64,000 nt of DNA from Taklimakanibacter sp021828105 (GCA_021828105.1 JAKATG010000005.1:1-64000), one strand, 5' to 3'; numbered from the stretch's first letter, positions 11,193-19,742 are shown. The notes: a model not told the origin generated them from the letters alone. Made by a program: numbers and translations.

Positions 11193-12158
11193 ATGACGAC
11201 CCAAACCTTATGGTCGACAGGGGATACCGAACCCCGTTTGCGCTTTTCCTACTGGCGCGATGCCGTGTGCCAGGCGATCCTCAATGTCGATGCCGAACGC
11301 CGCGGGTCGGAGAGCTTCGAGGCGCGCATTTCGAGCTTTGCCGGTGGCATGACGAAAGTGGCGCGCTTCGCCTCCCAGCCGCACCGGATCGTGCGCAATC
11401 GCGGCCATGTCCTGCGCTCGGGTGAGGGCGGCTATCTGGTGAGCTGGCAGGAATCAGGCCGGAGCCGGATCGTCCAGGGCGAAGCTTCGGTGCTCCTCGA
11501 AGCGGGAGACATCGGCATCGTCGATGTCGAAAGGTCCTTCCAGGTCGATTTTCCCACCCCGGTGAGCCGCACGCTGATGCTGATTCCAAGGCGCATGCTG
11601 GAGGAAAGGGCGCCGTGGCTCAGAAGATCGCTGCCGATCAAGGCGGGTGGTGAAAGCATCTTCGCCGAGCTCGCGGGCGCCCATCTCGCCCAATTATGTA
11701 CGGGCTCTGTCATACACTCCGCCGCCGATCTCCTGGTCGAGAATATCTGCAATCTCCTGGCGCTCAGCACGATACCGGCCTCATTCCAGCGTGAAACCTG
11801 CGAATTGCCGACCGAGACGCTGTTGACCTTCCTGCGTCGCAACCTGCATCGGCCGGAATTGTCGCCGCCGATGGCGGCGGCGCATCTGCGCATATCGGTG
11901 CGCACGCTGCATCTGCGCTTCCAGCGCATGGGCACGACCTTCGGCGCCTGGGTGCTGGCCGAGCGGCTCGAGGCCTGCCGCGGCGCGCTCGACAACGGAA
12001 TGTTGAACCGGCAGAGCATTTCCGAGATCGCCTTCGACTGGGGTTTCCGCGAGCTCTCGCATTTCAGCAGGGTCTTCAAGGCGCGCTATGGGATCTCGCC
12101 GCGCGACTATCGTGCCGCCAGGCGCGGCGATGGATGGCCGGGTCAAGCCCAGCCATGA
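11193..12158 (+). CDS. AraC-family transcriptional regulator
   Basis: The 321-residue protein has an N-terminal AraC-binding-like sensor domain (LRFSYWRDAVCQAILNVD, RIVRNRGHVLRSGEGGYLVS; similar in layout to FeaR-type regulators of aromatic catabolism) and a C-terminal double HTH (residues about 215-310: AHLRISVRTLHLRFQRMGTT and ISEIAFDWGFRELSHFSRVF, RYGISPRDYR). It is divergent from the VAO-type oxidase, its likely target. The frame is open further upstream, but the ATG at 11193 gives the family-like N-terminus. Confidence 0.9.
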   Translation: MTTQTLWSTGDTEPRLRFSYWRDAVCQAILNVDAERRGSESFEARISSFAGGMTKVARFASQPHRIVRNRGHVLRSGEGGYLVSWQESGRSRIVQGEASVLLEAGDIGIVDVERSFQVDFPTPVSRTLMLIPRRMLEERAPWLRRSLPIKAGGESIFAELAGAHLAQLCTGSVIHSAADLLVENICNLLALSTIPASFQRETCELPTETLLTFLRRNLHRPELSPPMAAAHLRISVRTLHLRFQRMGTTFGAWVLAERLEACRGALDNGMLNRQSISEIAFDWGFRELSHFSRVFKARYGISPRDYRAARRGDGWPGQAQP

Positions 12159-12270
12159 AATTCGATACGACTTGCGCCAGGCGCAAGACCGAACATTGAC
12201 CTCCGCACCGACGACATGGCTCATGAAGAACAAAAAAATGTCGTGAGAGGAAACGTTTGGAGGGCTCATC

Positions 12271-13482
12271 GTGAAATTCGGGATGTTTTACCCCGTCGCC
12301 GTCGCATCGGAGGCGGAGCTCGGCGCCGGCCTTTGGGGCCTCGACCGGGGACGCTATGCCAACACGATCGACGATCTGCGCGAGCAGGCGATCTGCGCCG
12401 ACGAGACCGGCTGGACATCGATGATGTTCGCCGAGCATCATTTCGAGATCGAGGGGTACCATGTGACCCCCAATCCGCTGATGCTCAACATCTATCTCGC
12501 CCAGCACACCAAACGATTGCGGCAGGGCCAGATGGGGCTGGTGCTGCCGAACTGGAACCCCTTGCGGCTCGCCGAAGACATCGCCATGGCCGACCATCTG
12601 ACCGGCGGGCGTCTCGATATCGGCTTGAGCCGCGGCTATCAGCCAAGATCGGTCGGCGTCATGGGCCAGCATTTCAGGGCCAATGCCGCGGGCACCGGCA
12701 AGGCCGAGACGGAGGCCCTTAACCGGCGCATCGTCGAGGAGTGGTTCGAAGTGATGCGCCGGTCCTGGACCGAGGACCTGTGGGACTTCGAAGGCGAATT
12801 CATCTCCGTGCCGCCGCGCGGGCTCGAATGGAAGCATCCGATTACGGCGAAACTCAATGCCGGGGTCGCGGAAGGCGCGCTCAAGCAGGTGGCGACGGTG
12901 CCCAAGCCGCGGCAGACGCCGCACCCGCCGCTCTTCACCACGCTGACGCAAAGCCCGGAGACGCTCAACTGGTCGGCCAGGATCGGCAGCTCGGTCGTCA
13001 CCTTGGCCGCCAATCTCGACATCGTGCGCTGGGTATTCCAGGCCTATAGCGACGAAGCTGCCAAGCACGGACGCAAGCTGCGCTTCGGCGAATACTCGCC
13101 CAAGGGTGGCGTCGTGCTGTGCCGCAACCTCGCCGTCGGACGCACGCATGAGGAGGCGATGGAGACGGCGCGGCAGGGCTCGGCCTTCTGGACCCATTGG
13201 CTGGGCGAGTTCGGCTTCTTCGAGGCGTTGCGCATGAAGGGCCAGGAAGGGCCGGTGCCCAAGACCTTCGAGCAGATGATCGAAAGCGGCTTCCAGATCG
13301 TCGGCACGCCCGACAAGGTCGGCGAGGAAATCCAGCGGTTGAAGGAGGAGCTCAACGTCGAATATATGATCTTCGTCATGTATGGCGGGATCACGGAGCA
13401 AAAGCGCATGCTCGAGTCCATCAGGCTCTTCGGCGAGAAGGTCATTCCCCAATTCCCGGACGCGGTAGCGGGCAGGGCATAG
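12271..13482 (+). CDS. Luciferase-like flavin-dependent monooxygenase
   Basis: The 403-residue protein is a bacterial-luciferase-type TIM-barrel monooxygenase (MKFGMFYPV at the start; MMFAEHHFEIEGYHVTPNPL; LAEDIAMADHLTGGRLDIGL; VGTPDKVGEEIQRLKEEL near the end). It would use FMNH2 and oxygen to hydroxylate, cleave or Baeyer-Villiger-oxidise an unknown substrate. The GTG start at 12271 is preceded by GGAGGG 6 bp upstream. The flavin reductase encoded at 14312-14812 is a natural supplier of FMNH2, and the IclR gene in between begins 9 bp after this stop, so the three look like one operon. Confidence 0.9.
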   Translation: MKFGMFYPVAVASEAELGAGLWGLDRGRYANTIDDLREQAICADETGWTSMMFAEHHFEIEGYHVTPNPLMLNIYLAQHTKRLRQGQMGLVLPNWNPLRLAEDIAMADHLTGGRLDIGLSRGYQPRSVGVMGQHFRANAAGTGKAETEALNRRIVEEWFEVMRRSWTEDLWDFEGEFISVPPRGLEWKHPITAKLNAGVAEGALKQVATVPKPRQTPHPPLFTTLTQSPETLNWSARIGSSVVTLAANLDIVRWVFQAYSDEAAKHGRKLRFGEYSPKGGVVLCRNLAVGRTHEEAMETARQGSAFWTHWLGEFGFFEALRMKGQEGPVPKTFEQMIESGFQIVGTPDKVGEEIQRLKEELNVEYMIFVMYGGITEQKRMLESIRLFGEKVIPQFPDAVAGRA

Positions 13483-13491
13483 GGTGCTCAC

Positions 13492-14238
13492 ATGGCGCGG
13501 GAGGGAGAAATCCGTTCGGTCGCCAGGGCTCTCGACCTCCTCGACATGATGCAGCGGCGGGCGCCCGCCGGAATCCGTGCCCATGAGGCGGCGGAGAAAC
13601 TCGGCGTCGACCCCGCGACCGTCTCGCGCCTCCTGGCGACGCTCATCGCGCACAACTATGCCAGCCGCCTGCCCAATCGCCACTATACGCTCGGCACGCG
13701 CTCGCTGCGCCTCGCGTCCGCCTGGATCGACCGGCTGATCCAGATCGCAGCACCGCCCATGGCGCGGGTCGCCGACAGCTGCGGCGAGACGGTCTATCTC
13801 GTCCAGCTCGTCGGATCGGAGGCGGTCACGCTGGCGCGCCTCGCCAGTAACCGGCGCGCGATGATCGCCGTCGAGATCGGGCCGAGCTATCCGCTGTGGG
13901 CCTCGGCCGCCGGGCGGGCCTTGCTCAGCAGCGTGCCTCCCGTGCAGCGGCCGCTTCTGTTGCCGAATGAGCCTTATCCCGCCTTCACGGAGCGGACCAA
14001 GACCCGCTGGAAGGAGCTCGCGGGCGCGCTGCGGCAGGCGCAGGACGAGGGGCTCCATGTCGAGGACGGCGAACTCGATCCGCAGCTCAGCTGCTTCGCC
14101 ACGCCGCTGCTCGACCAGCACCGCGAGGAGAAGCTCGCCATCGCGGTGAGCTTCGAAAGCCTGAGGCCCGAACGCGACCGGCAGATGATCCGCAAGGCCT
14201 TGCGGCGCGAATGGCGTGGGCTCGCTCATCAGATATGA
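13492..14238 (+). CDS. IclR-family transcriptional regulator
   Basis: The 248-residue protein has an N-terminal winged HTH (residues about 8-60: SVARALDLLDMMQRR, AEKLGVDPATVSRLLATLI, YTLGTRSLRLA) and an IclR effector domain (YPLWASAAGRALLSS, LSCFATPLLD). It sits inside the LLM monooxygenase/flavin reductase/GlcF run and probably controls it in response to a pathway acid or aromatic intermediate. Confidence 0.92.
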   Translation: MAREGEIRSVARALDLLDMMQRRAPAGIRAHEAAEKLGVDPATVSRLLATLIAHNYASRLPNRHYTLGTRSLRLASAWIDRLIQIAAPPMARVADSCGETVYLVQLVGSEAVTLARLASNRRAMIAVEIGPSYPLWASAAGRALLSSVPPVQRPLLLPNEPYPAFTERTKTRWKELAGALRQAQDEGLHVEDGELDPQLSCFATPLLDQHREEKLAIAVSFESLRPERDRQMIRKALRREWRGLAHQI

Positions 14239-14311
14239 GAAATCCCGCAACTTTGCGCCTGATGCGCCGACCGGCTTTGACGGCACTGCCGGATCGTTCG
14301 ATGAGGAGGTC

Positions 14312-14812
14312 ATGACGCAAGTCGCCGGCCATATCGAAGAAAGCTTCCGCACCGCCATGCGGACCTTCGCGGGAACCGTCTCGGTCATCACCACATGCGG
14401 GCCTGAGGGCGAATGGCGCGGCATGGCGGCGACAGCGGTCACTTCGGTTTCGATGGCGCCGCCGACCTGCCTCATCTGCGTCAATCGTGAAGCGACGCTC
14501 CATCCCGCTCTCATCACCTCGAGGCGGTTCTGCATCAACGCCATGCATCACGATCACCATGCGCTCATCGGGAGCTTCGCCAGCTCGCATCTGCGCGACA
14601 GCCGGTTCCTGTCGGGCCAGTGGCGCGTGGATGGCGCCGGCGTGCCGTTCCTCGAAGACGCCCAGTCCAACATCTTCTGTGAAATGTTCGATCGGCATCC
14701 CATCGGAACCCATGACGTCGTCTTCGGGCGCGTCGTCGAAGTCAAGGTGCGGCCCGACCACGATCCCTTGCTCTATGGCGACGGCGCCTATTACCGCCTG
14801 GCAAAGCACTGA
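14312..14812 (+). CDS. Flavin reductase family protein
   Basis: The 166-residue protein has the split-barrel flavin reductase fold signature: FRTAMRTFAGTVSVITTCGP, ATAVTSVSMAPPTCLICVNR, and FCINAMHHDHHALIGSFAS. Such proteins reduce FMN or FAD with NAD(P)H for a partner monooxygenase, here most likely the luciferase-like enzyme at 12271. A GTG at 14216 would give a 32-residue extension overlapping the IclR gene, but the ATG at 14312 follows GAGGAGG at the right distance and starts at the conserved domain. Confidence 0.9.
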   Translation: MTQVAGHIEESFRTAMRTFAGTVSVITTCGPEGEWRGMAATAVTSVSMAPPTCLICVNREATLHPALITSRRFCINAMHHDHHALIGSFASSHLRDSRFLSGQWRVDGAGVPFLEDAQSNIFCEMFDRHPIGTHDVVFGRVVEVKVRPDHDPLLYGDGAYYRLAKH

Positions 14813-14884
14813 TTGCGCCGGCGGACAAGCCGGAATGCGCCGCGAGGCAGGAACCCACGAACGAAGCCGCTTATCCTGCGCCTC

Positions 14885-16228
14885 ATGCAGACATCATTCA
14901 CGGACGACCAGCTGCGCGATCCTGAGATCGCCGAAGCGAATGGAATTCTCAAGACCTGCGTGCATTACGGGTTTTGCACGAATGCATGCCCGACCTATGT
15001 GCTGACGCGTGACGAGAATGAATCGCCGCGCGGGCGCATCGACCTGATCCGCGCCATGCTCGAGAAGGGAGGCGCGCCCGATCCCCGGACGGTCCGCCAT
15101 ATCGACTCGTGCCTTTCCTGCCTGTCCTGCATGTCGACCTGCGCGGTCAAGGTCGATTACGCGCATCTCGTCGACCGGGCGCGGGCGCATATCGAGCGCC
15201 ATCACCGGCGATCGGCAGCCGAGCGGCTGATGCGCGCCGGACTCGCCCAAATCCTGACGCGGCCGCGGCTCTTCAATCTCTCGCTGACCCTCGCACGCGC
15301 CGCGAAGCCGGTTCGGCGCGTGTTGCCGGCAGCGCTCAAGGCGCTTCTCGACAGAGTGCCCGCGACAACCCGGCCCGGCATATTGGGGGCGCGCGTTCAT
15401 CCGGCCCATGGCGCAAGGCGCCGGCGCGTCGCCCTGCTGGCGGGATGCGCGCAGCAGGCCCTCAACGGCAACATCAATGCGGCCAGCATCAGGTTGCTGC
15501 AGCGCCAGGGCGCGGAGGTGGTGGTCGCGGACGGGGCCCGATGCTGCGGCTCGCTCTCCCTGCATATGGGCCGTGAAGAGGAAGCCAAGAAGCTCGCGCG
15601 CGCCAATATCCTCGCCTGGCTTCGCGAGCAGGAGCATGCAGGCCTCGATGCGATCATCGTCAATGCCTCGGGCTGCGGCACCACGGTCAAGGATTACGGG
15701 CATCTCTTCGCGCACGACGCCGAAATGCAGGGGCCGGCACAAACGATCGCCGCGCTGGCGCGCGATATCAGCGAGGAACTGGCCTCTTCGGGTCTTCCTG
15801 TCGTCGAAGGCAAGGGCGCCTATCGCGTCGCCTATCACGATCCCTGCTCGATGCAGCATGGCCAGAAAGTGACACGCGAGCCCAGAGCCTTGCTGCGGGC
15901 GGCGGGATTCGAGGTGCTCGATATCCCGGAGAAGCATTTCTGCTGCGGCTCCGCCGGCACCTATAATCTCCTGCAGCCGGAGACCGCCGCGATTCTCGGC
16001 GAGAGGAAGGTCCGGCATATTCACAGCACCGATCCCGACATGATCGCCACCGGCAACATCGGCTGCATGGTGCAGATTGCCGGGTATTCCAGCCTGCCCG
16101 TGCTGCACACGGTCGAGCTCCTCGACTGGGCGAGCGGAGGGCCCGTTCCCCTGGCGCTGGCATCCATGACGCTTCGGCAACCTGCGAAAAACGACTCTCC
16201 GGCGCCCGACACCAACGGCATCTGGTAG
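14885..16228 (+). CDS. GlcF-like Fe-S oxidoreductase subunit
   Basis: The 447-residue protein has two N-terminal 4Fe-4S cluster motifs (CVHYGFCTNACPTYV, and CLSCLSCMSTCAV at about residues 79-91) followed by two CCG domains (CCGSLSLHM and CCGSAGTYN), the architecture of glycolate oxidase subunit GlcF and anaerobic glycerol-3-phosphate dehydrogenase subunit C. It carries electrons from a flavoprotein to the respiratory chain. No GlcD/GlcE genes are present; the nearby VAO-type flavoprotein is the only obvious electron donor, which would be an unusual pairing. The start at 14885 has a weak ribosome binding site. Confidence 0.85.
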   Translation: MQTSFTDDQLRDPEIAEANGILKTCVHYGFCTNACPTYVLTRDENESPRGRIDLIRAMLEKGGAPDPRTVRHIDSCLSCLSCMSTCAVKVDYAHLVDRARAHIERHHRRSAAERLMRAGLAQILTRPRLFNLSLTLARAAKPVRRVLPAALKALLDRVPATTRPGILGARVHPAHGARRRRVALLAGCAQQALNGNINAASIRLLQRQGAEVVVADGARCCGSLSLHMGREEEAKKLARANILAWLREQEHAGLDAIIVNASGCGTTVKDYGHLFAHDAEMQGPAQTIAALARDISEELASSGLPVVEGKGAYRVAYHDPCSMQHGQKVTREPRALLRAAGFEVLDIPEKHFCCGSAGTYNLLQPETAAILGERKVRHIHSTDPDMIATGNIGCMVQIAGYSSLPVLHTVELLDWASGGPVPLALASMTLRQPAKNDSPAPDTNGIW

Positions 16229-16235
16229 CCGGGAT

Positions 16236-16260
16236 AAAAAAAGCCCCCATGAGGGGGCTT
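16236..16260 (-). terminator. Intrinsic terminator on the minus strand
   Basis: A perfect 8-bp stem (AAGCCCCC, 16241-16248, with GGGGGCTT, 16253-16260) and 4-nt loop is followed by seven T residues when read on the minus strand, but by no T run on the plus strand. It therefore ends a minus-strand transcript coming from the right, where the only candidate is the small ORF at 16395-16466; it may also stop plus-strand transcription of the GlcF gene less well. Confidence 0.75.
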
Positions 16261-16265
16261 AGTTG

Positions 16266-16466
16266 AGCGGCTCGTTCGAGGGGATCGGGGGGACAGTGAG
16301 CCGCTGGGGAGGAGGGTTCCGGAAAGCAGCAACGCTGTCTGCGAGAGGGGCGGGTGTTAGACCGCGCAACCGCTTCCCGGAATTGGGGAATTCGCTATTT
16401 GAGACGTCGGAAGACCACGGCGATCGCGTCTGTCAGCTGGGCTGCAGGGGCCGGGTGTTTGGGCAT
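16266..16466 (-). ncRNA. Candidate small RNA / leader transcript with short ORF
   Basis: The 436-bp region between the GlcF gene and the ECF sigma gene contains no conventional gene. Read on the minus strand it holds a 23-codon ORF (16395-16466), a stable hairpin (AGCGGCTC/GAGCCGCT, 16266-16305) and a strong terminator at 16236-16260. Copy C of the operator motif lies 65 bp upstream of the ORF. Together these look like a regulated transcript of about 250-300 nt. The promoter itself is not certain. Confidence 0.45.
16395..16466 (-). CDS. Possible 23-residue small peptide
   Basis: An ATG at 16466 is preceded by GGAGG with 5-nt spacing and opens 23 codons ending in TAG; the peptide begins MPKHPAPAAQLTDAI and ends VVFRRLK, a short basic amphipathic helix. 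The ribosome binding site is better than that of most genes in this window, and a terminator follows 135 bp later on the same strand. It could be a leader peptide, a small regulatory protein linked to the adjacent ECF sigma factor, or chance. Confidence 0.4.
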   Translation of the reverse strand: MPKHPAPAAQLTDAIAVVFRRLK

Positions 16467-16530
16467 TTCGTCCTCCAAGTGAGTCTCCTAACTTACGACC
16501 CAGAATAGTGGAGGACGCCGTAATCGACCC

Positions 16531-16557
16531 TGAACAGGCCGTTCATCTTGCGTTTAG
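16531..16557. promoter_or_regulatory. Three-half-site operator, copy C
   Basis: TGAAC-N5-GTTCAT-N5-GTTTAG, same spacing as copies A and B with the last half-site degenerate. It lies between the minus-strand small ORF (ATG 65 bp away) and the plus-strand ECF sigma gene (108 bp away). Confidence 0.55.
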
Positions 16558-16664
16558 CTTTTCCGACGCTGCGTCAGCTTCGGCCTGCAACCTGAATACG
16601 GGGCTGGTCCGTAATGAGGGACATGGCTATTGTGCTGACATTCATGCCTATTGCTGTGGGGATC

Positions 16665-17213
16665 ATGGACAGCGAACTCAGGCAATTGCTCGCCCAGGTA
16701 GCTGAGGCCGACAGAGCCGCCTTTGGCCGGCTCTACGACCTCGTCTCGGGCCGGCTCTTCGGGGTCATCGGACGCATCCTGCCGCGTGCCGAGCTCGCCG
16801 AAGATGCGCTTCAGGAAACTTTCGTACGCATCTGGCAAAGGGCCAAATCCTATGACGAGACGATCGCCAGCCCCATGGCCTGGATGGCGACGATCGCGCG
16901 CAACCAAGCCATCGACCTGAGACGCCGCTCGGCCGAGAAGCTGTCGGCCGCTTCCAGCGAGATCGACGAATCGATCGCCGACTCGGCACCCGACCCCGAG
17001 GCGCTCGCCGGACAGGCGGGCGAGCTCCGGCAGCTCAAGGACTGCCTGCAGCGCCTGCCGGACGAAAGGCAGCAAATGGTCCTGCTCGCTTATCGCCAGG
17101 GTTTTACGCGCGAGGAATTGGCCGAGCGCTTCAAGCGGCCGGTCACCACCGTCAAGACGTTGCTGAGGCGCAGCCTCATCGCCCTCAAGGAGTGTCTCGA
17201 TGGCGCTCGATGA
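16665..17213 (+). CDS. ECF-family RNA polymerase sigma factor
   Basis: The 182-residue protein has region 2 (AAFGRLYDLVSGRLFGVIGR, AEDALQETFVRIWQRA, MAWMATIARNQAIDLRRR) and region 4 (LKDCLQRLPDERQQMVLLAY, FTREELAERFKRPVTTVKTL), with no region 3, as in ECF sigma factors. Starts at 16614 and 16623 are also open; 16665 gives the usual family length. The anti-sigma gene overlaps its end by 14 bp, so the pair is translationally coupled. Copy C of the operator motif upstream suggests control by an envelope-sensing two-component system. Confidence 0.9.
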   Translation: MDSELRQLLAQVAEADRAAFGRLYDLVSGRLFGVIGRILPRAELAEDALQETFVRIWQRAKSYDETIASPMAWMATIARNQAIDLRRRSAEKLSAASSEIDESIADSAPDPEALAGQAGELRQLKDCLQRLPDERQQMVLLAYRQGFTREELAERFKRPVTTVKTLLRRSLIALKECLDGAR

Positions 17214-17898
17214 AACCCTCGAGGAGATGGCGGGCGAATATGTGCTGGGCACGCTCTCGGCCAACGAACGCCTGGAAGCGCAGACGCTCCTGTCGCAGAA
17301 CAGCGACTTCGCCTCGGCCGTCGATCAGTGGACCGAACGCCTAGCTCCGTTGCTGCTCGCGGTCCCGGGCGTCGCACCGCCGCCGGCCTTGCGCCAACGC
17401 ATCCTTGCCAGCATCGGCTCGGCCGCTTCCTCCGACAATGTCGTGGATCTCACGCGGCGCGTCTCCTTCTGGCGCGGCGTGTCGCTCGCGGCCTCCGCCA
17501 TTGCCGCGGCCCTGGCGCTCTTCATCCTGTTCAAGCCGGCCCCGCTGCAGGCGCCCGGCAATTATGTCGCCGTGCTGCAGCCGGAAGGGCCGGGACCGGC
17601 CTTCGTCGCCGCGATCGACCTCAAGGACGGCACGATCAGCGTGAAGCGGCTGGGCAGCCAGGCGGAAGCCGGCAAGACCTACGAATTGTGGGCGGTCGGC
17701 GGCGGGCGCGCCGCGCCGCAATCGCTCGGCGTCATCGATGCGAGCCTCAAGATCCCGACCGAATATCTCGGCAAGGTCGACCCGGCGACGCTCGGCGAGA
17801 CGGTCTTCGCCATCAGCCTCGAGCCGCAGGGCGGCTCGCCCACCGGTGCGCCGACCGGACCCGTCCTCTATACGGGCAAGCTTGTCGCCACCGAGTGA
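17200..17898 (+). CDS. Membrane anti-sigma factor (RskA type)
   Basis: The 232-residue protein has an N-terminal cytoplasmic anti-sigma segment (LEEMAGEYVLGTLSANERLE), one transmembrane helix at about residues 88-108 (GVSLAASAIAAALALFILF) and a periplasmic RskA-like domain (YVAVLQPEGPGPAFVAAIDL, AGKTYELWAVGGG). It lacks the HxxxCxxC zinc motif of ZAS anti-sigmas. It would hold the upstream ECF sigma factor inactive until a signal releases it. It is convergent with the cyclase gene, which ends 6 bp away. Confidence 0.88.
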   Translation: MALDETLEEMAGEYVLGTLSANERLEAQTLLSQNSDFASAVDQWTERLAPLLLAVPGVAPPPALRQRILASIGSAASSDNVVDLTRRVSFWRGVSLAASAIAAALALFILFKPAPLQAPGNYVAVLQPEGPGPAFVAAIDLKDGTISVKRLGSQAEAGKTYELWAVGGGRAAPQSLGVIDASLKIPTEYLGKVDPATLGETVFAISLEPQGGSPTGAPTGPVLYTGKLVATE

Positions 17899-17904
17899 AG
17901 TTGT

Positions 17905-19620
17905 TCACGATTCCGGAAACCCTGCAATTCGCAATCCTTGCAGGAACGGCGCCAGCAAGGTTTCGTTCGCATAGGGCGAGAAGGCCGCGATATCGCTGAT
18001 CGAAAGGTCAGGCTTGAGCCTTTGAGCGAGGTTGGCTTCCTCCTGCGCTCTGCGTATTTGACCTGCCATTGCATAAGCCGCCGCCAGACTGGCCGGAATA
18101 AAGAATCTCTCGGGTGGCATATTTTGGAAAGCGTTGATCGCCTCTTCGTATCGTTTCAAGTCGAACAGCGCGCATCCACGAACATCCCAATACCAGACTG
18201 GCGGATAGGGATCCCTCAGCATCGCTGCATCCAGAATCTCCAGAGCCTCCTCGGGTCTTCCGCCATATCTCAGCCAGTTTGCGTGGTCGGTCATGATTCC
18301 GACATCCGCAGGATTGAGCCGCCGGGCACGTTCGAAATGCATGCCCGCCAGACGATGCTGCTTGCTGTGTAGCAGAACAAAGCCCATGGCCTGATGGCTC
18401 AGTGCGTCGCTGCTGTCGAGTGAAAGCGCCCGCTGTGCGCGTTTCTGTGCGTTCTCCAGTGTTTCCGCCTTGCCGTCGAACCAATAGCACCCGACAAGCG
18501 CTATCGCACACCACGCATGGGCCGGTGCGAAGTCCGGATCCATCTCTATGGCGCGCAGGAAGAAGGGCAGGGCTTCTTCCTCTCTATATTGCCAGGCGAA
18601 TTCCCGGCCCCGCAAGAAATAGTCATAGGACGCCCATTGCGATGTCGGCTTTCTTTGCGTTTGCTTCGCACCGGCTGCCGCCGCACGGCCTTCCACCGTA
18701 GATGCGATTGTCGTCACCACCTGATCCTGAAGCGAAAAGACATCCTGAAGGGCGCAGTCGAAGCGTTCTGCCCAAAGGTGGCTTCCGCTCGTTGCGTCGA
18801 TGAGCTGCGCGTTGATGCGAAGGCGGTCGCCGATCTTCCTGAGGCTGCCTTCCACGATATAGCGGACACCGAGCCTACGCCGCACTTCGGCGAGATCGAC
18901 TGCCAAGCCCCGGAATCGGAAGGCCGAGTTCCGGGCTATGACGCGAATGGAATGAAAGCGTGAAAGCTCGGTGATGATGTCTTCGCTGATGCCGTCGCTC
19001 AAATATTGCTGGTCCGGCTCGCCGCCGATATTCGTGAAAGGCAGGATCACGACCGAAGGTATTTCGTCGTCGGCCGCTTTCGTGTCTTCCTCGGCGACTG
19101 GGCCGTCCTGCGAGATGTGGAAAGCCCGCAGCGGCTTGGCGATGTTCTTGAGCGATATTTCACCCAGATCCTCGAATTTGAGCGCGAGCTTTCCACGAAT
19201 CTCCTTGTGGACCTTGGCGGAAATACAAATGCCACCCGATCTTGCTATCCCTTCAAGGCGCGCGGCGATGTTCACGCCGTCGCCCTGCCGGTCGTCACCG
19301 TCGATGATCACGTCGCCAAGATTGATGCCGATCCGAAGATCGATGCGGGCCTCGCTTGCCCGCTCGGTGTTGCGCAGAAGCATGTCCTGCTGCAAGGCGA
19401 CAGCGCATTCGACGGCATCGGCCACGCTTGCGAATTCGGCAAGGAAGCCGTCGCCCATGAGCTTGAAGATATGCCCCCGAAACTCCCTGACCTTAGGTTC
19501 AATGAGGTCCCTGCGATCGGCCTTCAGGCGCTCAAACGTTCCTGCTTCGTCCCTTTGCATCAGGGCCGAATAGCCGACAACATCAGCGGCGAGGATGGTT
19601 ATGAGCCGGCGTTCCATCAT
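17905..19620 (-). CDS. Class III adenylate/guanylate cyclase with TPR region
   Basis: The 571-residue protein has an N-terminal class III cyclase domain (residues about 4-170) with metal-binding aspartates in ILAADVVGYSALM and LMGDGFLAEF and a catalytic NIAARLEG segment. The middle carries VVILPFTNIGGEPDQQYLSDGISEDII, a TolB/FlgO-like module common in rhizobial cyclases, and the C-terminal half is TPR-like (ALPFFLRAIEMDPDFAPAHA, HFERARRLNPADVG). It probably makes cAMP in response to an unknown signal. Paralogues are usually numerous in rhizobia. Start at ATG 19620, with another ATG directly after it. Confidence 0.88.
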   Translation of the reverse strand: MMERRLITILAADVVGYSALMQRDEAGTFERLKADRRDLIEPKVREFRGHIFKLMGDGFLAEFASVADAVECAVALQQDMLLRNTERASEARIDLRIGINLGDVIIDGDDRQGDGVNIAARLEGIARSGGICISAKVHKEIRGKLALKFEDLGEISLKNIAKPLRAFHISQDGPVAEEDTKAADDEIPSVVILPFTNIGGEPDQQYLSDGISEDIITELSRFHSIRVIARNSAFRFRGLAVDLAEVRRRLGVRYIVEGSLRKIGDRLRINAQLIDATSGSHLWAERFDCALQDVFSLQDQVVTTIASTVEGRAAAAGAKQTQRKPTSQWASYDYFLRGREFAWQYREEEALPFFLRAIEMDPDFAPAHAWCAIALVGCYWFDGKAETLENAQKRAQRALSLDSSDALSHQAMGFVLLHSKQHRLAGMHFERARRLNPADVGIMTDHANWLRYGGRPEEALEILDAAMLRDPYPPVWYWDVRGCALFDLKRYEEAINAFQNMPPERFFIPASLAAAYAMAGQIRRAQEEANLAQRLKPDLSISDIAAFSPYANETLLAPFLQGLRIAGFPES

Positions 19621-19742
19621 TGTGCCCGAAGTGCCGTAAGTATTGCATAAACTCACCCCCAAGACAGCTGATGATTGCCGATGCAAACCGGTCGCGACGG
19701 CGAGGAACGTCTGCTAGTCTCCGGCTCCCAATCGGAGGGTAC

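Noticed and set aside
12076..14544. 822-residue open frame on the minus strand
   Set aside because: It is antisense to the luciferase-like, IclR and flavin reductase genes, all of which have clear motifs; long shadow frames are expected at this GC content.
16253..16420. SRP RNA or 6S RNA in the gap before the ECF sigma gene
   Set aside because: TTCCGGAAAGCAGC recalls the SRP GGAAGGAAGCAG core, but the GGA after the tetraloop is missing and the flanks do not fold accordingly; no 6S bubble pattern was seen.
16263..16508. 81-residue plus-strand frame
   Set aside because: Gly/Arg-rich, no ribosome site, lies over the structured minus-strand element.
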